Shown: positions 16,568 to 24,843, numbered from the stretch's first letter. The stretch: DNA of 36,648 nucleotides from CAUUJV01 sp963545565 (GCA_963545565.1 CAUUJV010000015.1:1-36648), one strand, 5' to 3'. Made by a program: numbers and translations. Notes: generated by a model not told the origin, from the sequence alone.

Positions 16568-16936
16568 ATGATTCAGCAAGAATCACGGCTTCACGTCGCC
16601 GACAACACGGGTGCTAAGGAAATCTTAGCTATCCGCGTGCTCGGTGGTTCGAAGCGACGCTATGCCGGAATTGGCGACGTTATCGTTGCTTCCGTCAAGG
16701 ATGCTATTCCTGGCGGTTCCGTCAAGAAGGGCGACGTTGTAAAAGCAGTTGTCGTCCGCACAGTTAAGGAACGTCGTCGTGCAGACGGTTCCTACATTAA
16801 GTTCGATGAGAACGCTGCGGTCATTCTCGGAAATGGTCGCGAGCCTAAGGGCACACGTATCTTTGGACCTGTTGGTCGTGAATTGCGCGATAAGCGCTTC
16901 ATGAAGATTGTGTCCCTCGCTCCGGAGGTGATTTAA
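16568..16936 (+). CDS. rplN: 50S ribosomal protein L14
   Basis: A 122-residue L14 of exact family length. It shows MIQQESRLHVADNTGAKEI, RRYAGIGDVIVASVKDAIPGG, VVRTVKERRRADGSYIKFDE and GTRIFGPVGRELR. L14 contacts the small subunit at an inter-subunit bridge. TAAGGAGAA lies before ATG 16568. rplX follows with no gap. Confidence 0.98.
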   Translation: MIQQESRLHVADNTGAKEILAIRVLGGSKRRYAGIGDVIVASVKDAIPGGSVKKGDVVKAVVVRTVKERRRADGSYIKFDENAAVILGNGREPKGTRIFGPVGRELRDKRFMKIVSLAPEVI

Positions 16937-17272
16937 GTGGTAGCTAAAATCCGCAAAAATGACCTCGTTAAAGTGATCCGCGGAAAAGACCGCGGTGCAG
17001 AAGGAAAAGTACTGCAGGTTCTCTCTGATGGTCGTTTGATCGTCGAAGGTGTGCAGATTGTTAAGAAGCACGTGCGTGCAACTCAGCAGGGTCAGCAGGC
17101 TGGCATCGTTTCAGTGGAAGCACCAATCGATCGTTCCAACGTTATGCTGATTGATCCTGAAACAAAGAAGCCAACCCGTGTTGGTGTGATTGTTAAGCAA
17201 GAAGCACGTGATGGCAAGGTAAAGAACGTACGCGTTCGCTTTGCTAAGAAGTCTGGTAAGGAGCTGGCATGA
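16937..17272 (+). CDS. rplX: 50S ribosomal protein L24
   Basis: A 111-residue L24 with the KOW motif near the N-terminus (KNDLVKVIRGKDRGAEGKVLQV) followed by the bacterial L24 body. L24 starts large-subunit assembly. The start is GTG 16937, immediately after the rplN stop, with GGAGGTG inside rplN. It overlaps rplE by ATGA. Confidence 0.97.
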   Translation: MVAKIRKNDLVKVIRGKDRGAEGKVLQVLSDGRLIVEGVQIVKKHVRATQQGQQAGIVSVEAPIDRSNVMLIDPETKKPTRVGVIVKQEARDGKVKNVRVRFAKKSGKELA

Positions 17273-17841
17273 GCGATACAACAATCGAAGCCCCAGCAAC
17301 CCCACGCCTTAAGACTCGTTATCAGGACGAAATTGTTCCTGCGCTTGAGAAGGAGTTCAACTACTCCAACCCCATGCAGGTTGCAAACGTCGAAAAAGTC
17401 GTTGTCTCTATGGGTGTCGGTGCTGCAGCACGTGACTCAAAGCTCATCGAAGGCGCTGTCCGTGATCTCACTTTGATCACTGGTCAGAAGCCAAAGATCA
17501 CACGAGCTAAGAAGTCCGTAGCACAGTTCCATCTTCGTGAGGGTCAGGCAATCGGTGCTTTCGTTACACTTCGTGGCGATCGCATGTGGGAATTCCTCGA
17601 TCGTCTTTTGACTCTTGCTCTGCCACGTATTCGCGATTTCCGCGGTATCAGTGGCAAGCAGTTTGACGGCAATGGAAACTACAACTTTGGTCTGACTGAA
17701 CAGTCTATGTTCCATGAGATTGATCCAGATTCTATTGACCATCGTCGTGGTATGGATATCACAGTAGTCACGAGCACCAAGGATGATGCGGAAGCTGAAG
17801 CTTTGCTTAAGCACCTCGGATTCCCATTCAAGGAGAACTAA
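17269..17841 (+). CDS. rplE: 50S ribosomal protein L5
   Basis: A 190-residue L5 with PRLKTRYQDEIVPALEKEF, VEKVVVSMGVGAA, LITGQKPKITRAKKSVAQF and FRGISGKQFDGNGNYNFGL. L5 binds 5S rRNA and contacts the P-site tRNA. The start overlaps rplX (ATGA) and rpsN follows 1 base after the stop. Confidence 0.98.
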   Translation: MSDTTIEAPATPRLKTRYQDEIVPALEKEFNYSNPMQVANVEKVVVSMGVGAAARDSKLIEGAVRDLTLITGQKPKITRAKKSVAQFHLREGQAIGAFVTLRGDRMWEFLDRLLTLALPRIRDFRGISGKQFDGNGNYNFGLTEQSMFHEIDPDSIDHRRGMDITVVTSTKDDAEAEALLKHLGFPFKEN

Positions 17842-17842
17842 A

Positions 17843-18028
17843 ATGGCAAAAACCGCTCTTAAGAATAAAGCGGCCGCAAAGCCTAAGTTCGCTGTGCGTG
17901 CATACACGCGCTGCCAGGTGTGCGGACGTCCTCATTCCGTTTATCGTAAGTTTGGCTTGTGCCGCGTATGCCTTCGCGATAAGGTTCACCGCGGAGAACT
18001 CCCAGGCGTAACGAAGTCCAGTTGGTAA
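17843..18028 (+). CDS. rpsZ: 30S ribosomal protein S14, zinc-binding (type Z)
   Basis: A 61-residue S14 of the short, zinc-ribbon form. Cys24, Cys27, Cys40 and Cys43 (CQVC and CRVC) are the four zinc ligands, and it ends GELPGVTKSSW as usual. ATG 17843 after AAGGAGAAC is the start, although the frame is open back to 17783 inside rplE. Many actinobacteria keep a second, zinc-free S14 elsewhere for zinc starvation; none is in this window. Confidence 0.97.
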   Translation: MAKTALKNKAAAKPKFAVRAYTRCQVCGRPHSVYRKFGLCRVCLRDKVHRGELPGVTKSSW

Positions 18029-18102
18029 AAATCGACGCTGAAGGTCCGTTGTCGTAGCGCAGTATTTGTGCTGTGCGCGGCGGCGGAAACCACGGCGAGG
18101 AA

Positions 18103-18114
18103 GGGCATCAGCCC
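18103..18114 (+). promoter_or_regulatory. GC hairpin between the rpsH Shine-Dalgarno and start codon
   Basis: GGGC-ATCA-GCCC forms a 4-bp tetraloop hairpin that ends 3 bases before the rpsH ATG at 18118. The purine-rich Shine-Dalgarno (GAGGAAGG, 18097-18104) lies on its 5' side, so the linear spacing is too long and the hairpin would shorten it. Confidence 0.5.
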
Positions 18115-18117
18115 AAC

Positions 18118-18516
18118 ATGACAATGACAGATCCAATCGCAGATATGCTTACGCGTCTGCGTAATGCGAGTGCTGCAAAACACGAAACCGTGGATATGCC
18201 GTACTCCAAATTTAAGGCGAATATCGCCGCTATCCTGAAGCGTGAAGGCTATATTGCTGATTACGTTGCAAAGGAAGCTCGCGTTGGCCAGACTCTTGAG
18301 CTCAAGCTCAAGTACGGTGCACATGGCGAGCAGAGCATTTCAGGAATTAAGCGTATTTCCAAGCCAGGCTTGCGTCGTTATGTTAAGTCTGACGCATTGC
18401 CTATGCCTCTTGGTGGTTTGGGTATTGCAATTATCTCAACCAGCTCTGGTCTTATGACTCAGAAGGAATGCCTTGAAAAGGGCATCGGCGGCGAAATCGT
18501 CGCTTTCGTGTGGTAA
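18118..18516 (+). CDS. rpsH: 30S ribosomal protein S8
   Basis: A 132-residue S8 beginning MTMTDPIADMLTRLRNAS, with YSKFKANIAAILKREGYI and the C-terminal GIAIISTSSGLMTQKEC that holds the RNA-binding Ser/Thr residues. S8 is a primary 16S binder and represses the spc operon in E. coli. The frame is open to 18073, but ATG 18118 gives the family N-terminus and length. An 89-base spacer separates it from rpsN, unusually long for this cluster. Confidence 0.97.
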   Translation: MTMTDPIADMLTRLRNASAAKHETVDMPYSKFKANIAAILKREGYIADYVAKEARVGQTLELKLKYGAHGEQSISGIKRISKPGLRRYVKSDALPMPLGGLGIAIISTSSGLMTQKECLEKGIGGEIVAFVW

Positions 18517-18531
18517 AGGAGGAGCGAAACA

Positions 18532-19071
18532 ATGGCATCACATATTGGTAAGCTCCCAGTTACCATTCCAGCTGGAGTTGAAGTAAAGTTTGAAAATAAC
18601 ACAATTACTGCAAAGGGACCAAAGGGAACAGATTCTTATGTTCTTCCTGAAGGTATTTCTGCAGTAATCGAAGGTGACACCGTCACTTTCGAGCCTGTTG
18701 ATGACACTCGTCCTACACGAGCAAAGCATGGTCTCGCCCGTTCTATCGTTGCTTCCCTCGTACAGGGTGTGCATGAAGGCTTCTCCAAGCGTTTGCTCAT
18801 CGTTGGTACTGGTTACCGTGTTACCGCTAAGGGAAAGAATCTTGAATTCGCCCTCGGATACTCTCACACCATTACCGTTGACGCTCCAGAAGGCATTGAA
18901 TTCGAAGTTCCTAACGCAAACGAAGTTATCGTTAAGGGCATCGATAAGCAGACTGTTGGACAGGTTGCAGCTAACATCCGTAAGCTCCGCGCACCTGAAC
19001 CATACAAGGGCAAGGGCATTAAGTACGCTGATGAACGCATTATGCGCAAGGCTGGAAAGGCTGGAAAGTAA
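18532..19071 (+). CDS. rplF: 50S ribosomal protein L6
   Basis: A 179-residue L6 with SHIGKLPVTIPAGVEV, ITAKGPKG, the duplicated L6 fold, GYSHTITVDAPEGIEF and the C-terminal RAPEPYKGKGIKYADE. L6 supports the sarcin-ricin loop region where translation factors bind. AAAGGAGGAGCG precedes ATG 18532, and the stop overlaps the rplR start. Confidence 0.98.
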   Translation: MASHIGKLPVTIPAGVEVKFENNTITAKGPKGTDSYVLPEGISAVIEGDTVTFEPVDDTRPTRAKHGLARSIVASLVQGVHEGFSKRLLIVGTGYRVTAKGKNLEFALGYSHTITVDAPEGIEFEVPNANEVIVKGIDKQTVGQVAANIRKLRAPEPYKGKGIKYADERIMRKAGKAGK

Positions 19072-19442
19072 TGACGGTCACAATTCTCGGTAAAGGCAAG
19101 AAGGTAGCCCGTCTGCGCCGCCATGCACGTCTTCGTAAGAAGATTGCTGGCACCAGTGAGCGCCCACGTCTTGTAGTAACCCGTTCAAACCGCAACATCA
19201 TTGCACAGGTAATTGATGATACCAAGGGTGTAACTCTTGTATCGTCATCCACTTTGATGTCAGATTTGGCTGGATTCGAAGGAACCAAGGTTGAAGCTGC
19301 TAAGAAGGTTGGCGAAACAGTTGCTCAGAAGGCAATTGCAGCTGGCATTACTGCAGTAGTGTTCGATCGTGGTGGAAACAAATACCATGGCCGCGTCGCA
19401 GCTGTTGCTGAAGGCGCCCGCGAGGGAGGTCTGCAGCTGTGA
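19071..19442 (+). CDS. rplR: 50S ribosomal protein L18
   Basis: A 123-residue L18 with RHARLRKKIAGTSERPRLVV, RSNRNIIAQVIDDTKGVTLV and FDRGGNKYHGRVAAVAEGAREGGL at the C-terminus. L18 carries 5S rRNA into the large subunit. It overlaps rplF (TAATG) and rpsE (GTGA) and so is translationally coupled on both sides. Confidence 0.97.
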   Translation: MTVTILGKGKKVARLRRHARLRKKIAGTSERPRLVVTRSNRNIIAQVIDDTKGVTLVSSSTLMSDLAGFEGTKVEAAKKVGETVAQKAIAAGITAVVFDRGGNKYHGRVAAVAEGAREGGLQL

Positions 19443-20164
19443 GCGATAATACAAAGGAAACCCAAGTGGCTGAAGATTCTCAGAACACTCAGCAGCCTGC
19501 AGCTGAAGAGCGTAAGGGCCGCCGTGGTGGACGTGGCGAGGGCCGCCGCAACGAGCGCCGTTCCCGTCGCGATCGTGACGAGAACCAGAGCGAGCTCCTT
19601 GACCGCGTAGTCACCATCAATCGTGTAAGCAAGACCAACAAGGGCGGTCGTACCATGAGCTTCACAGCTTTGGTAGTCGTCGGCGATGGTAACGGCACTG
19701 TAGGTGTTGGCTACGGCAAGTCTCGTGAAGTCCCGGCTGCAATTGCTAAGGGTCAGCTTGATGCTAAGAAGCACATGATTTCCGTACCACGTGTTCGTGG
19801 AACCATTACTCACCCAGTAATTGGTCACGAAGCAGCAGGCACTGTACTTTTGCGCCCAGCAGCTCCAGGTACCGGCGTTATCGCCGGTGGTGCTGTTCGT
19901 GCAGTACTTGAGTGTGCTGGTATTACAGACATTTTGTCTAAGACCATGGGCTCTGGCAACGCAATCAACACCGTTCGTGCAACCATCGCAGCACTTCGTC
20001 AGCTCGAAGAGCCAGAAGAGGTTGCAGCTCGTCGTGGATTGTCTCTCGAAGAAGTTGCTCCTGACCAGCTTTTGCGTGAACGCGCACTCGGTATTGCTGA
20101 GGCTCGTAAGGAACGCGAAGAGGCTCAGGCTGCAGCGGCTGCAGAGAAGAAAGACGGTGAATAA
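19439..20164 (+). CDS. rpsE: 30S ribosomal protein S5
   Basis: A 241-residue S5 with a GTG start overlapping the rplR stop. Residues 1-55 are a charged actinobacterial extension (acidic, then Arg/Gly-rich). The S5 double-stranded RNA-binding domain follows (LLDRVVTINRVSKTNKGGRTMSF), then VGYGKSREVPAAIAKG and the C-terminal domain with TGVIAGGAVRAVLECAGI. S5 acts in decoding fidelity and mRNA entry. The extension is common in the phylum and not anomalous. Confidence 0.97.
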   Translation: MSDNTKETQVAEDSQNTQQPAAEERKGRRGGRGEGRRNERRSRRDRDENQSELLDRVVTINRVSKTNKGGRTMSFTALVVVGDGNGTVGVGYGKSREVPAAIAKGQLDAKKHMISVPRVRGTITHPVIGHEAAGTVLLRPAAPGTGVIAGGAVRAVLECAGITDILSKTMGSGNAINTVRATIAALRQLEEPEEVAARRGLSLEEVAPDQLLRERALGIAEARKEREEAQAAAAAEKKDGE

Positions 20165-20349
20165 TGGCTAAGAATATTAAGGTCACACTCGTCAAAGGTC
20201 TCGTTAACCAGACTGTTCGGCAGAAGGCAAACGTTCATACTCTCGGACTTCATAAGATTGGACAGAGCGTTGTTCGCCCAGATACCCCAGCATTCCGTGG
20301 TATGGCAAACAAGGTTCGTCACTTGGTTACTGTGGAGGAGGCAGACTAA
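20164..20349 (+). CDS. rpmD: 50S ribosomal protein L30
   Basis: A 61-residue L30: KNIKVTLVKGLVNQTVRQKA, then HTLGLHKIGQSVVRPDTPAFRG and MANKVRHLVTVEE. It is of normal length. The start overlaps the rpsE stop (TAATGG) and rplO starts 2 bases after its stop. Confidence 0.97.
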   Translation: MAKNIKVTLVKGLVNQTVRQKANVHTLGLHKIGQSVVRPDTPAFRGMANKVRHLVTVEEAD

Positions 20350-20351
20350 TC

Positions 20352-20807
20352 ATGGCAGAGCAAGAAGTTGATATCCTGCAGATGCACGATTTGCGTCCTG
20401 CTCCAGGCGCTAAGAAGTCTCGTACACGCGTAGGTCGTGGTGAAGGTTCCAAGGGTAAGACCTCAGGTCGAGGTATGAAGGGAACAAAGGCTCGTTATCA
20501 GGTTCGCCCTGGTTTCGAAGGTGGCCAGCTCCCACTCTACATGCGTCTTCCAAAGCTTCGTGGCTTCAAGAGCCCATTCAAGGTTGAATACCAGGTTGTT
20601 AACTTGGCAACTTTGGCTGAACTCTTCCCGCAGGGTGGTGAAGTTAGCGTAGCAGACCTCGTTGCAAAGGGTGCAGTTCGTAAGAACCAGCCTGTAAAGA
20701 TTCTTGGAACTGGTGAGGTTTCTGCTGCATACACCCTCAAGGGTGTTAAGGCATCAGGATCTGCAGTTTCTAAGATTGAAGCAGCAGGCGGATCAATCGC
20801 TGAGTAA
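20352..20807 (+). CDS. rplO: 50S ribosomal protein L15
   Basis: A 151-residue L15 with LQMHDLRPAPGAKKSRTRVGRG, the Gly-rich GEGSKGKTSGRGMKGTKAR loop and RPGFEGGQLPLYMRLPKLRG. It ends in the usual globular domain. It is the last ribosomal gene of the spc part and is followed by a hairpin before secY. Confidence 0.98.
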   Translation: MAEQEVDILQMHDLRPAPGAKKSRTRVGRGEGSKGKTSGRGMKGTKARYQVRPGFEGGQLPLYMRLPKLRGFKSPFKVEYQVVNLATLAELFPQGGEVSVADLVAKGAVRKNQPVKILGTGEVSAAYTLKGVKASGSAVSKIEAAGGSIAE

Positions 20808-20846
20808 TTACCAGTAATTAAGACTCGCGAGAGCATATTACGTATA

Positions 20847-20882
20847 AGACCTCTTTTCTACTTATGTAGGGAAGGGGTCTTT
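20847..20882 (+). terminator. Hairpin between rplO and secY (terminator or attenuator)
   Basis: A 16-bp stem (20847-20862 with 20867-20882, including G-U pairs) encloses a TTAT loop. It ends in TCTTT but the T-run is short, so partial read-through into secY is likely. Confidence 0.65.
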
Positions 20883-20941
20883 AATGTTTGATACACTTGA
20901 CGGCAGTGTGCCTATAGGCAATGTCCGCCAGGAGGAAATCT

Positions 20942-22372
20942 GTGAAAACGCTCATCCAAGCTTTCCGTACCAAAGAGCTGAGGAACAAAATCCTTTTTGT
21001 ATTCCTCATCATGATCATCTATCGTATCGGTAGCTTTATTCCGATCCCTGGTGTTGATTATGGCGTTGTTAGCTCATGCACGACTAGCAGCACTTCAGAG
21101 AACTTTGTAACATTAGTTAACCTGTTCTCAGGTGGAGCTTTGTTGCAGCTGTCCATTTTTGCACTTGGCATTATGCCGTATATTACGGCTTCCATTGTTG
21201 TCCAGTTGCTGAGAGTGGTTATTCCACGCTTTGAGGAGCTGCACAAAGAAGGCCAGTCTGGCGAGGCAAAGCTCACTGAGTACACGCGTTATATGACCAT
21301 TGGCTTGGCTGTTCTTCAGTCCACTACTATTTTGGTTACAGCACGTACGGGTGCACTCTTCAATTACGCATGCTCTGGCGATATTATTCCTGATAGCTCT
21401 ATTCCTAACTTGGCATTCATGGTTATGGTCATGACTGGTGCAACAGGCTTGATTATGTGGATGGCAGAGCTTATTACCGATAAGGGTATCGGCAACGGTA
21501 TGTCTATCTTGATTTTCATGTCTATTTGCTCTGGCTTCCTCCCACAATTATGGTCTATCGGTTACACAGATGGCGATTGGGATAAGTTCGCGATTATTGT
21601 CGGTGTTCTCGCCTTCATTCTCATCTTCGTTGTGTACGTTGAGCTTATGCAGCGTCGTATTCCAGTGCAGTACACTCGTCGCATGATTGGCCGTAAAATG
21701 TATGGCGGAACATCCACATATTTGCCTTTGAAGGTAAATATGTCAGGCGTTATTCCTCCAATCTTCGCTTCCTCAATTTTGGCAATTCCTACACTTATTG
21801 CTCAGTTTGGTGATTCTGATGCCTCGTGGGTTAAGTGGATTAATAACAATCTTGGAAGCACAACTAGCACGTGGTACATATGCCTTTATGCTTTGATGAT
21901 TGTATTCTTTGTGTTCTTCTATACTTCGATTACTTTCAACACTGATGAGACCGCTGATAACATGAAGCAGTATGGCGGATTTATTCCAGGTATTCGTGCC
22001 GGCCGTGCAACAAGTGAATATCTTGACTATGTCATGAATCGTCTGAATACCGTTGGTGCATTCTATCTGCTGTTCGTAGCTTTGATTCCAACCGTGATGA
22101 TTATGGCATTAGATCTTGATAGCAATCTTCCATTCGGTGGCACAACTATTTTGATTATTGCCGGTGTAGGCCTGGATACCTTGCGTCAGGCTCGTGCTCA
22201 GACAGAGCAGTTCCAATATGAAGGATTCCTTCTTGAAGAAGAATCTGATGATGAAGAAGAGAACAAAGAACTCAAGCGTATGCGTAAGAAGGCTTTGAAG
22301 AAGCAAAAGCGAGAGCAGAAGATTCTTGACAAACTTATGCAGAAGTCTTCAGTAGCCAAGTCTTCTAAATAA
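20942..22372 (+). CDS. secY: Preprotein translocase subunit SecY
   Basis: A 476-residue integral membrane protein and the channel subunit of the SecYEG translocon. It starts at GTG 20942, preceded by AGGAGG at an ideal distance. ATG 20921, also in frame, would place the Shine-Dalgarno inside the gene and is rejected. Ten membrane segments are visible, with the plug and first loop near GVDYGVVSS. SecY motifs include LVNLFSGGALLQLSIFALGIMPYITASIV, TDKGIGNGMSIL and PLKVNMSGVIPPIFASSI. The C-terminal tail is strongly charged (a run of Glu/Asp followed by Lys/Arg), longer than in E. coli. Confidence 0.98.
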   Translation: MKTLIQAFRTKELRNKILFVFLIMIIYRIGSFIPIPGVDYGVVSSCTTSSTSENFVTLVNLFSGGALLQLSIFALGIMPYITASIVVQLLRVVIPRFEELHKEGQSGEAKLTEYTRYMTIGLAVLQSTTILVTARTGALFNYACSGDIIPDSSIPNLAFMVMVMTGATGLIMWMAELITDKGIGNGMSILIFMSICSGFLPQLWSIGYTDGDWDKFAIIVGVLAFILIFVVYVELMQRRIPVQYTRRMIGRKMYGGTSTYLPLKVNMSGVIPPIFASSILAIPTLIAQFGDSDASWVKWINNNLGSTTSTWYICLYALMIVFFVFFYTSITFNTDETADNMKQYGGFIPGIRAGRATSEYLDYVMNRLNTVGAFYLLFVALIPTVMIMALDLDSNLPFGGTTILIIAGVGLDTLRQARAQTEQFQYEGFLLEEESDDEEENKELKRMRKKALKKQKREQKILDKLMQKSSVAKSSK

Positions 22373-22389
22373 ACTGCTAAAGATAATAG

Positions 22390-22422
22390 AGGGTAATAGT
22401 CTGAAAATCAGATTGTTGCCCT
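22390..22422 (+). terminator. Terminator-like hairpin after secY
   Basis: A 15-bp stem (22390-22404 with 22408-22422, three G-U pairs) with an AAA loop is followed by a pyrimidine-rich TCAACTTTTC. It separates secY from adk. The A+T-rich stretch at 22435-22470 probably holds an adk promoter. Confidence 0.7.
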
Positions 22423-22486
22423 TCAACTTTTCTTTATAAAAAATTTAATAAATATATAAATCTATAAGTGATTTCTAGGAGAAACA

Positions 22487-23050
22487 ATGCGTCTTCTTAT
22501 TATGGGCCCACAGGGCGTTGGCAAAGGAACTCAGGCAGCTCTTCTTGCAGAGCATTATGGTATTCCAACTATTTCTACAGGCGATATTTTCCGTTACAAC
22601 ATCAAGAACCAGACTGAACTTGGCAAAAAAGCTCTTGAATTCATCAATAAAGGCGAACTTGTTCCTGATGAGCTGACAAACAGCATCGTTAAAGATCGCC
22701 TCGCAATGGACGATGTGAAGAATGGTTGGATTCTCGATGGTTATCCACGTAGCGCTTCACAGGTAGTCGCTCTCGATAAGATGCTCGAAGAGCTTGGAAC
22801 TCCTCTTGATAACGTTGTTGCATTGACAGCAGAGCGTGACGTTCTTATGGCACGTATGGCAAAACGAGCAGAGATTGAAGGACGCGCAGACGATACCCCT
22901 GAAACAATTGCAAAGCGTCTTGATATCTATGAGAAGGAAACTGCGCCATTGCTGGATACTTACAATAAGCGAGGTATCCTCGTTAACATTGATGGTGCTG
23001 GTGATATTAATGAGATTTCACAGAACATCATCAGTCAGCTAGGTGAGTAA
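22487..23050 (+). CDS. adk: Adenylate kinase
   Basis: A 187-residue Adk converting ATP + AMP to 2 ADP. It has the P-loop GPQGVGKGTQAALLAEHYGIP, the AMP-binding STGDIFRYNI, and DGYPRSASQV. The LID is the short form (AKRAEIEGRADDTPETIAKRL) without a zinc-binding insert, as in other actinobacteria. TAGGAGAA precedes ATG 22487. In most relatives infA (or map then infA) follows directly; here an inserted segment comes next. Confidence 0.97.
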   Translation: MRLLIMGPQGVGKGTQAALLAEHYGIPTISTGDIFRYNIKNQTELGKKALEFINKGELVPDELTNSIVKDRLAMDDVKNGWILDGYPRSASQVVALDKMLEELGTPLDNVVALTAERDVLMARMAKRAEIEGRADDTPETIAKRLDIYEKETAPLLDTYNKRGILVNIDGAGDINEISQNIISQLGE

Positions 23051-23072
23051 AAGCTATTTAAAAATATCTTTC

Positions 23073-23108
23073 AGGTGTGTGCTGGGGCTTCTCGGTACAC
23101 ACCTTTTT
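23073..23108 (+). terminator. Intrinsic terminator after adk
   Basis: AGGTGTGT (23073-23080) pairs with ACACACCT (23097-23104) and runs into TTTTT. The stem is 8 bp with a 16-base loop, 22 bases past the adk stop. Confidence 0.8.
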
Positions 23109-23131
23109 CATCCCTAAATAAAGTGCGCTGC

Positions 23132-23160
23132 TTGACAAGTCTAAAATTCTCATCTATTGT
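23132..23160 (+). promoter_or_regulatory. Strong promoter of the MFS exporter gene
   Basis: A perfect -35 TTGACA (23132-23137), exactly 17 bases, then TATTGT (23155-23160). The predicted transcript start is near 23167. It is the best -35 match in the window. Confidence 0.7.
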
Positions 23161-23172
23161 TTTATCTATTGC

Positions 23173-23192
23173 ATGCTATAACGTTATATCAT
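23173..23192 (+). promoter_or_regulatory. 20-bp palindromic operator candidate before the MFS gene
   Basis: A perfect 12-bp palindrome TATAACGTTATA (23177-23188) is flanked symmetrically by ATG and CAT with one mismatched base each side. It begins about 6 bases after the predicted transcription start, the classic place for a TetR- or MarR-type repressor. No regulator gene is adjacent. Confidence 0.6.
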
Positions 23193-23284
23193 GTGAAATA
23201 AGAATATCAACGATGATTATCTTCCGATAAAGCATTCTGATAAAGCGTAGATATAACAAAATATATATAAACAAAGGAAATATC

Positions 23285-24697
23285 GTGACTGCAACAACGA
23301 ATATCAATGGTGATGCGTTTGACGATGTTGAGAAGCGTAATTCAATGGCGATTAAGGCTTTGATACCGTTGCTTATCACCTTCATCTTAGGAACATTGTG
23401 TTTGCAAGGGTTCAACCTCGTATTCACGCAAGTAGGGAAGGATGTTGGTGCTGTAACGCAGGCGTCTCTTATCACCGCAATTCCAGGAATTATCCTCGGA
23501 ATCGTTTGCTTTATTTATGGTTCCTTGGGTGATTTCGTCTCACTCAAGAAATTAGTGGTAGTTGGACTCACAACACTATTTATCGGATCGATTTTTGGTT
23601 TTGTGGCAAACTTCTTCTTTGAAGCGAATTTGTGGACTGTAATTATCGCACGTGTTCTACAAACGGCAGGTGAACAGGTGGTTGGATCCTCCTACCTCGT
23701 TGTTGCTACGAAATATTTGAAGAAAGAGCATAAAGTTCTGTTCTTTGGTTTGTACACTGCTGGCTATCAGCTTTCTGCTTCTATTGGCGTATTTGCGGCA
23801 GGTATGCTCAGCACAATCGCATGGCAGTATTTATTCCTCATTCCTTCAGTAACTATTTTGTTCCTACCTCTTCTTCTCAAGAATCTTCCTGATCGTAAGA
23901 GCACCGGTGAGAAAATTGACTGGTTCGGCTTTACTCTCTTTGGCATTGCAACCGCATTCCTTACTTTGTACTTCTCCTACAGTGCTTTGTGGATGATTCT
24001 TGTTGCAACCATTCTCTTCATCGGCTTTGGCTTCTACATTTCTAAGGCTCAGAATCCATTCGTAACACCAGACTTCTTTAAGAACAAAAGTTGGCTTGCT
24101 GCCATTTCCTTAATCCTCATATTCTATTTCCCGAACTATTGCATGTCTCCAATCTTTTCAGCAGTGGCAACAAGCACATATGGAAAGACAACGGCTCAGG
24201 CGTCTGCATATATTGTGTGGGCTTTCCTCGTTGCTGCAGCATTAGGAGTAAGCTCTGGTCTTATTGTTAAGAAAATTGGGCGCAAAGCTACACTAATTTG
24301 TGCAGGCATTCTTTTAGCAATTGGCTTTATTGGTGCGGGCTTAAGTGCTAACTCTGGTCTAATCGTTCTTACGCTTTTTGCATGCGTTGCTTATGGCGGC
24401 ACAGGATTGCTTTACTCTCCAGTAGTCTCAACTGTTCTCGATACTTTGCCTCAAGATGAGTCTGGGCGTGGTGTAGGTATGAATGATTTGATTATGAATG
24501 TCACTGCTTCAATCGGCATCTCACTGTTCGGCGGATTCATGGGGACGCAGCCGTTCTCTGGTTTCAGTCTCATTGGTGCAACAGGTTCTCTTGCGAATTA
24601 CTCTAACTTACTACTTTTAGCTGGAATCGTTCCAATCATTGGCCTAGTTGTGTATATCATCTTTAACAAATTGATTTACAAGAACGAAAGTAAGTAA
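23285..24697 (+). CDS. MFS transporter, DHA2-like (14-TMS) drug exporter
   Basis: A 470-residue hydrophobic protein with about 14 membrane segments. The MFS motif A region is GSLGDFVSLKKLVVVGL (residues ~72-88), and a second copy is in LIVKKIGRKATLICAGILLA. ARVLQTAGEQVVGSSYLVVA resembles the motif near TM4-5 of DHA2 drug:H+ antiporters of the Tet(K)/QacA kind. Substrate is unknown; a role in drug or metabolite export is inferred. The start is GTG 23285 after AAAGGAAATATC. The gene has its own promoter and palindromic operator. It lies between adk and lemA inside the otherwise conserved spc/alpha gene order. Confidence 0.85.
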   Translation: MTATTNINGDAFDDVEKRNSMAIKALIPLLITFILGTLCLQGFNLVFTQVGKDVGAVTQASLITAIPGIILGIVCFIYGSLGDFVSLKKLVVVGLTTLFIGSIFGFVANFFFEANLWTVIIARVLQTAGEQVVGSSYLVVATKYLKKEHKVLFFGLYTAGYQLSASIGVFAAGMLSTIAWQYLFLIPSVTILFLPLLLKNLPDRKSTGEKIDWFGFTLFGIATAFLTLYFSYSALWMILVATILFIGFGFYISKAQNPFVTPDFFKNKSWLAAISLILIFYFPNYCMSPIFSAVATSTYGKTTAQASAYIVWAFLVAAALGVSSGLIVKKIGRKATLICAGILLAIGFIGAGLSANSGLIVLTLFACVAYGGTGLLYSPVVSTVLDTLPQDESGRGVGMNDLIMNVTASIGISLFGGFMGTQPFSGFSLIGATGSLANYSNLLLLAGIVPIIGLVVYIIFNKLIYKNESK

Positions 24698-24843
24698 GAG
24701 GGAATAACATAGGTTTCTCGCATTTCAATAGCTGCTCTACAAAAAAAGAATTGACCTTATGGGTTAGCTTTTAGTGGGGCAGCTTTTTGCATTTCGTAGT
24801 AAAGATAGTGGGAAGAGCACCGCTTTACTGAGAATTTTCTGTC

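Noticed and set aside
20921..20941. ATG 20921 as the secY start
   Set aside because: It would place the AGGAGG Shine-Dalgarno inside the coding region; GTG 20942 has ideal spacing and the family N-terminus.
24698..24843. Terminator between the MFS gene and lemA
   Set aside because: There are A- and T-runs, but I could not pair a convincing stem.
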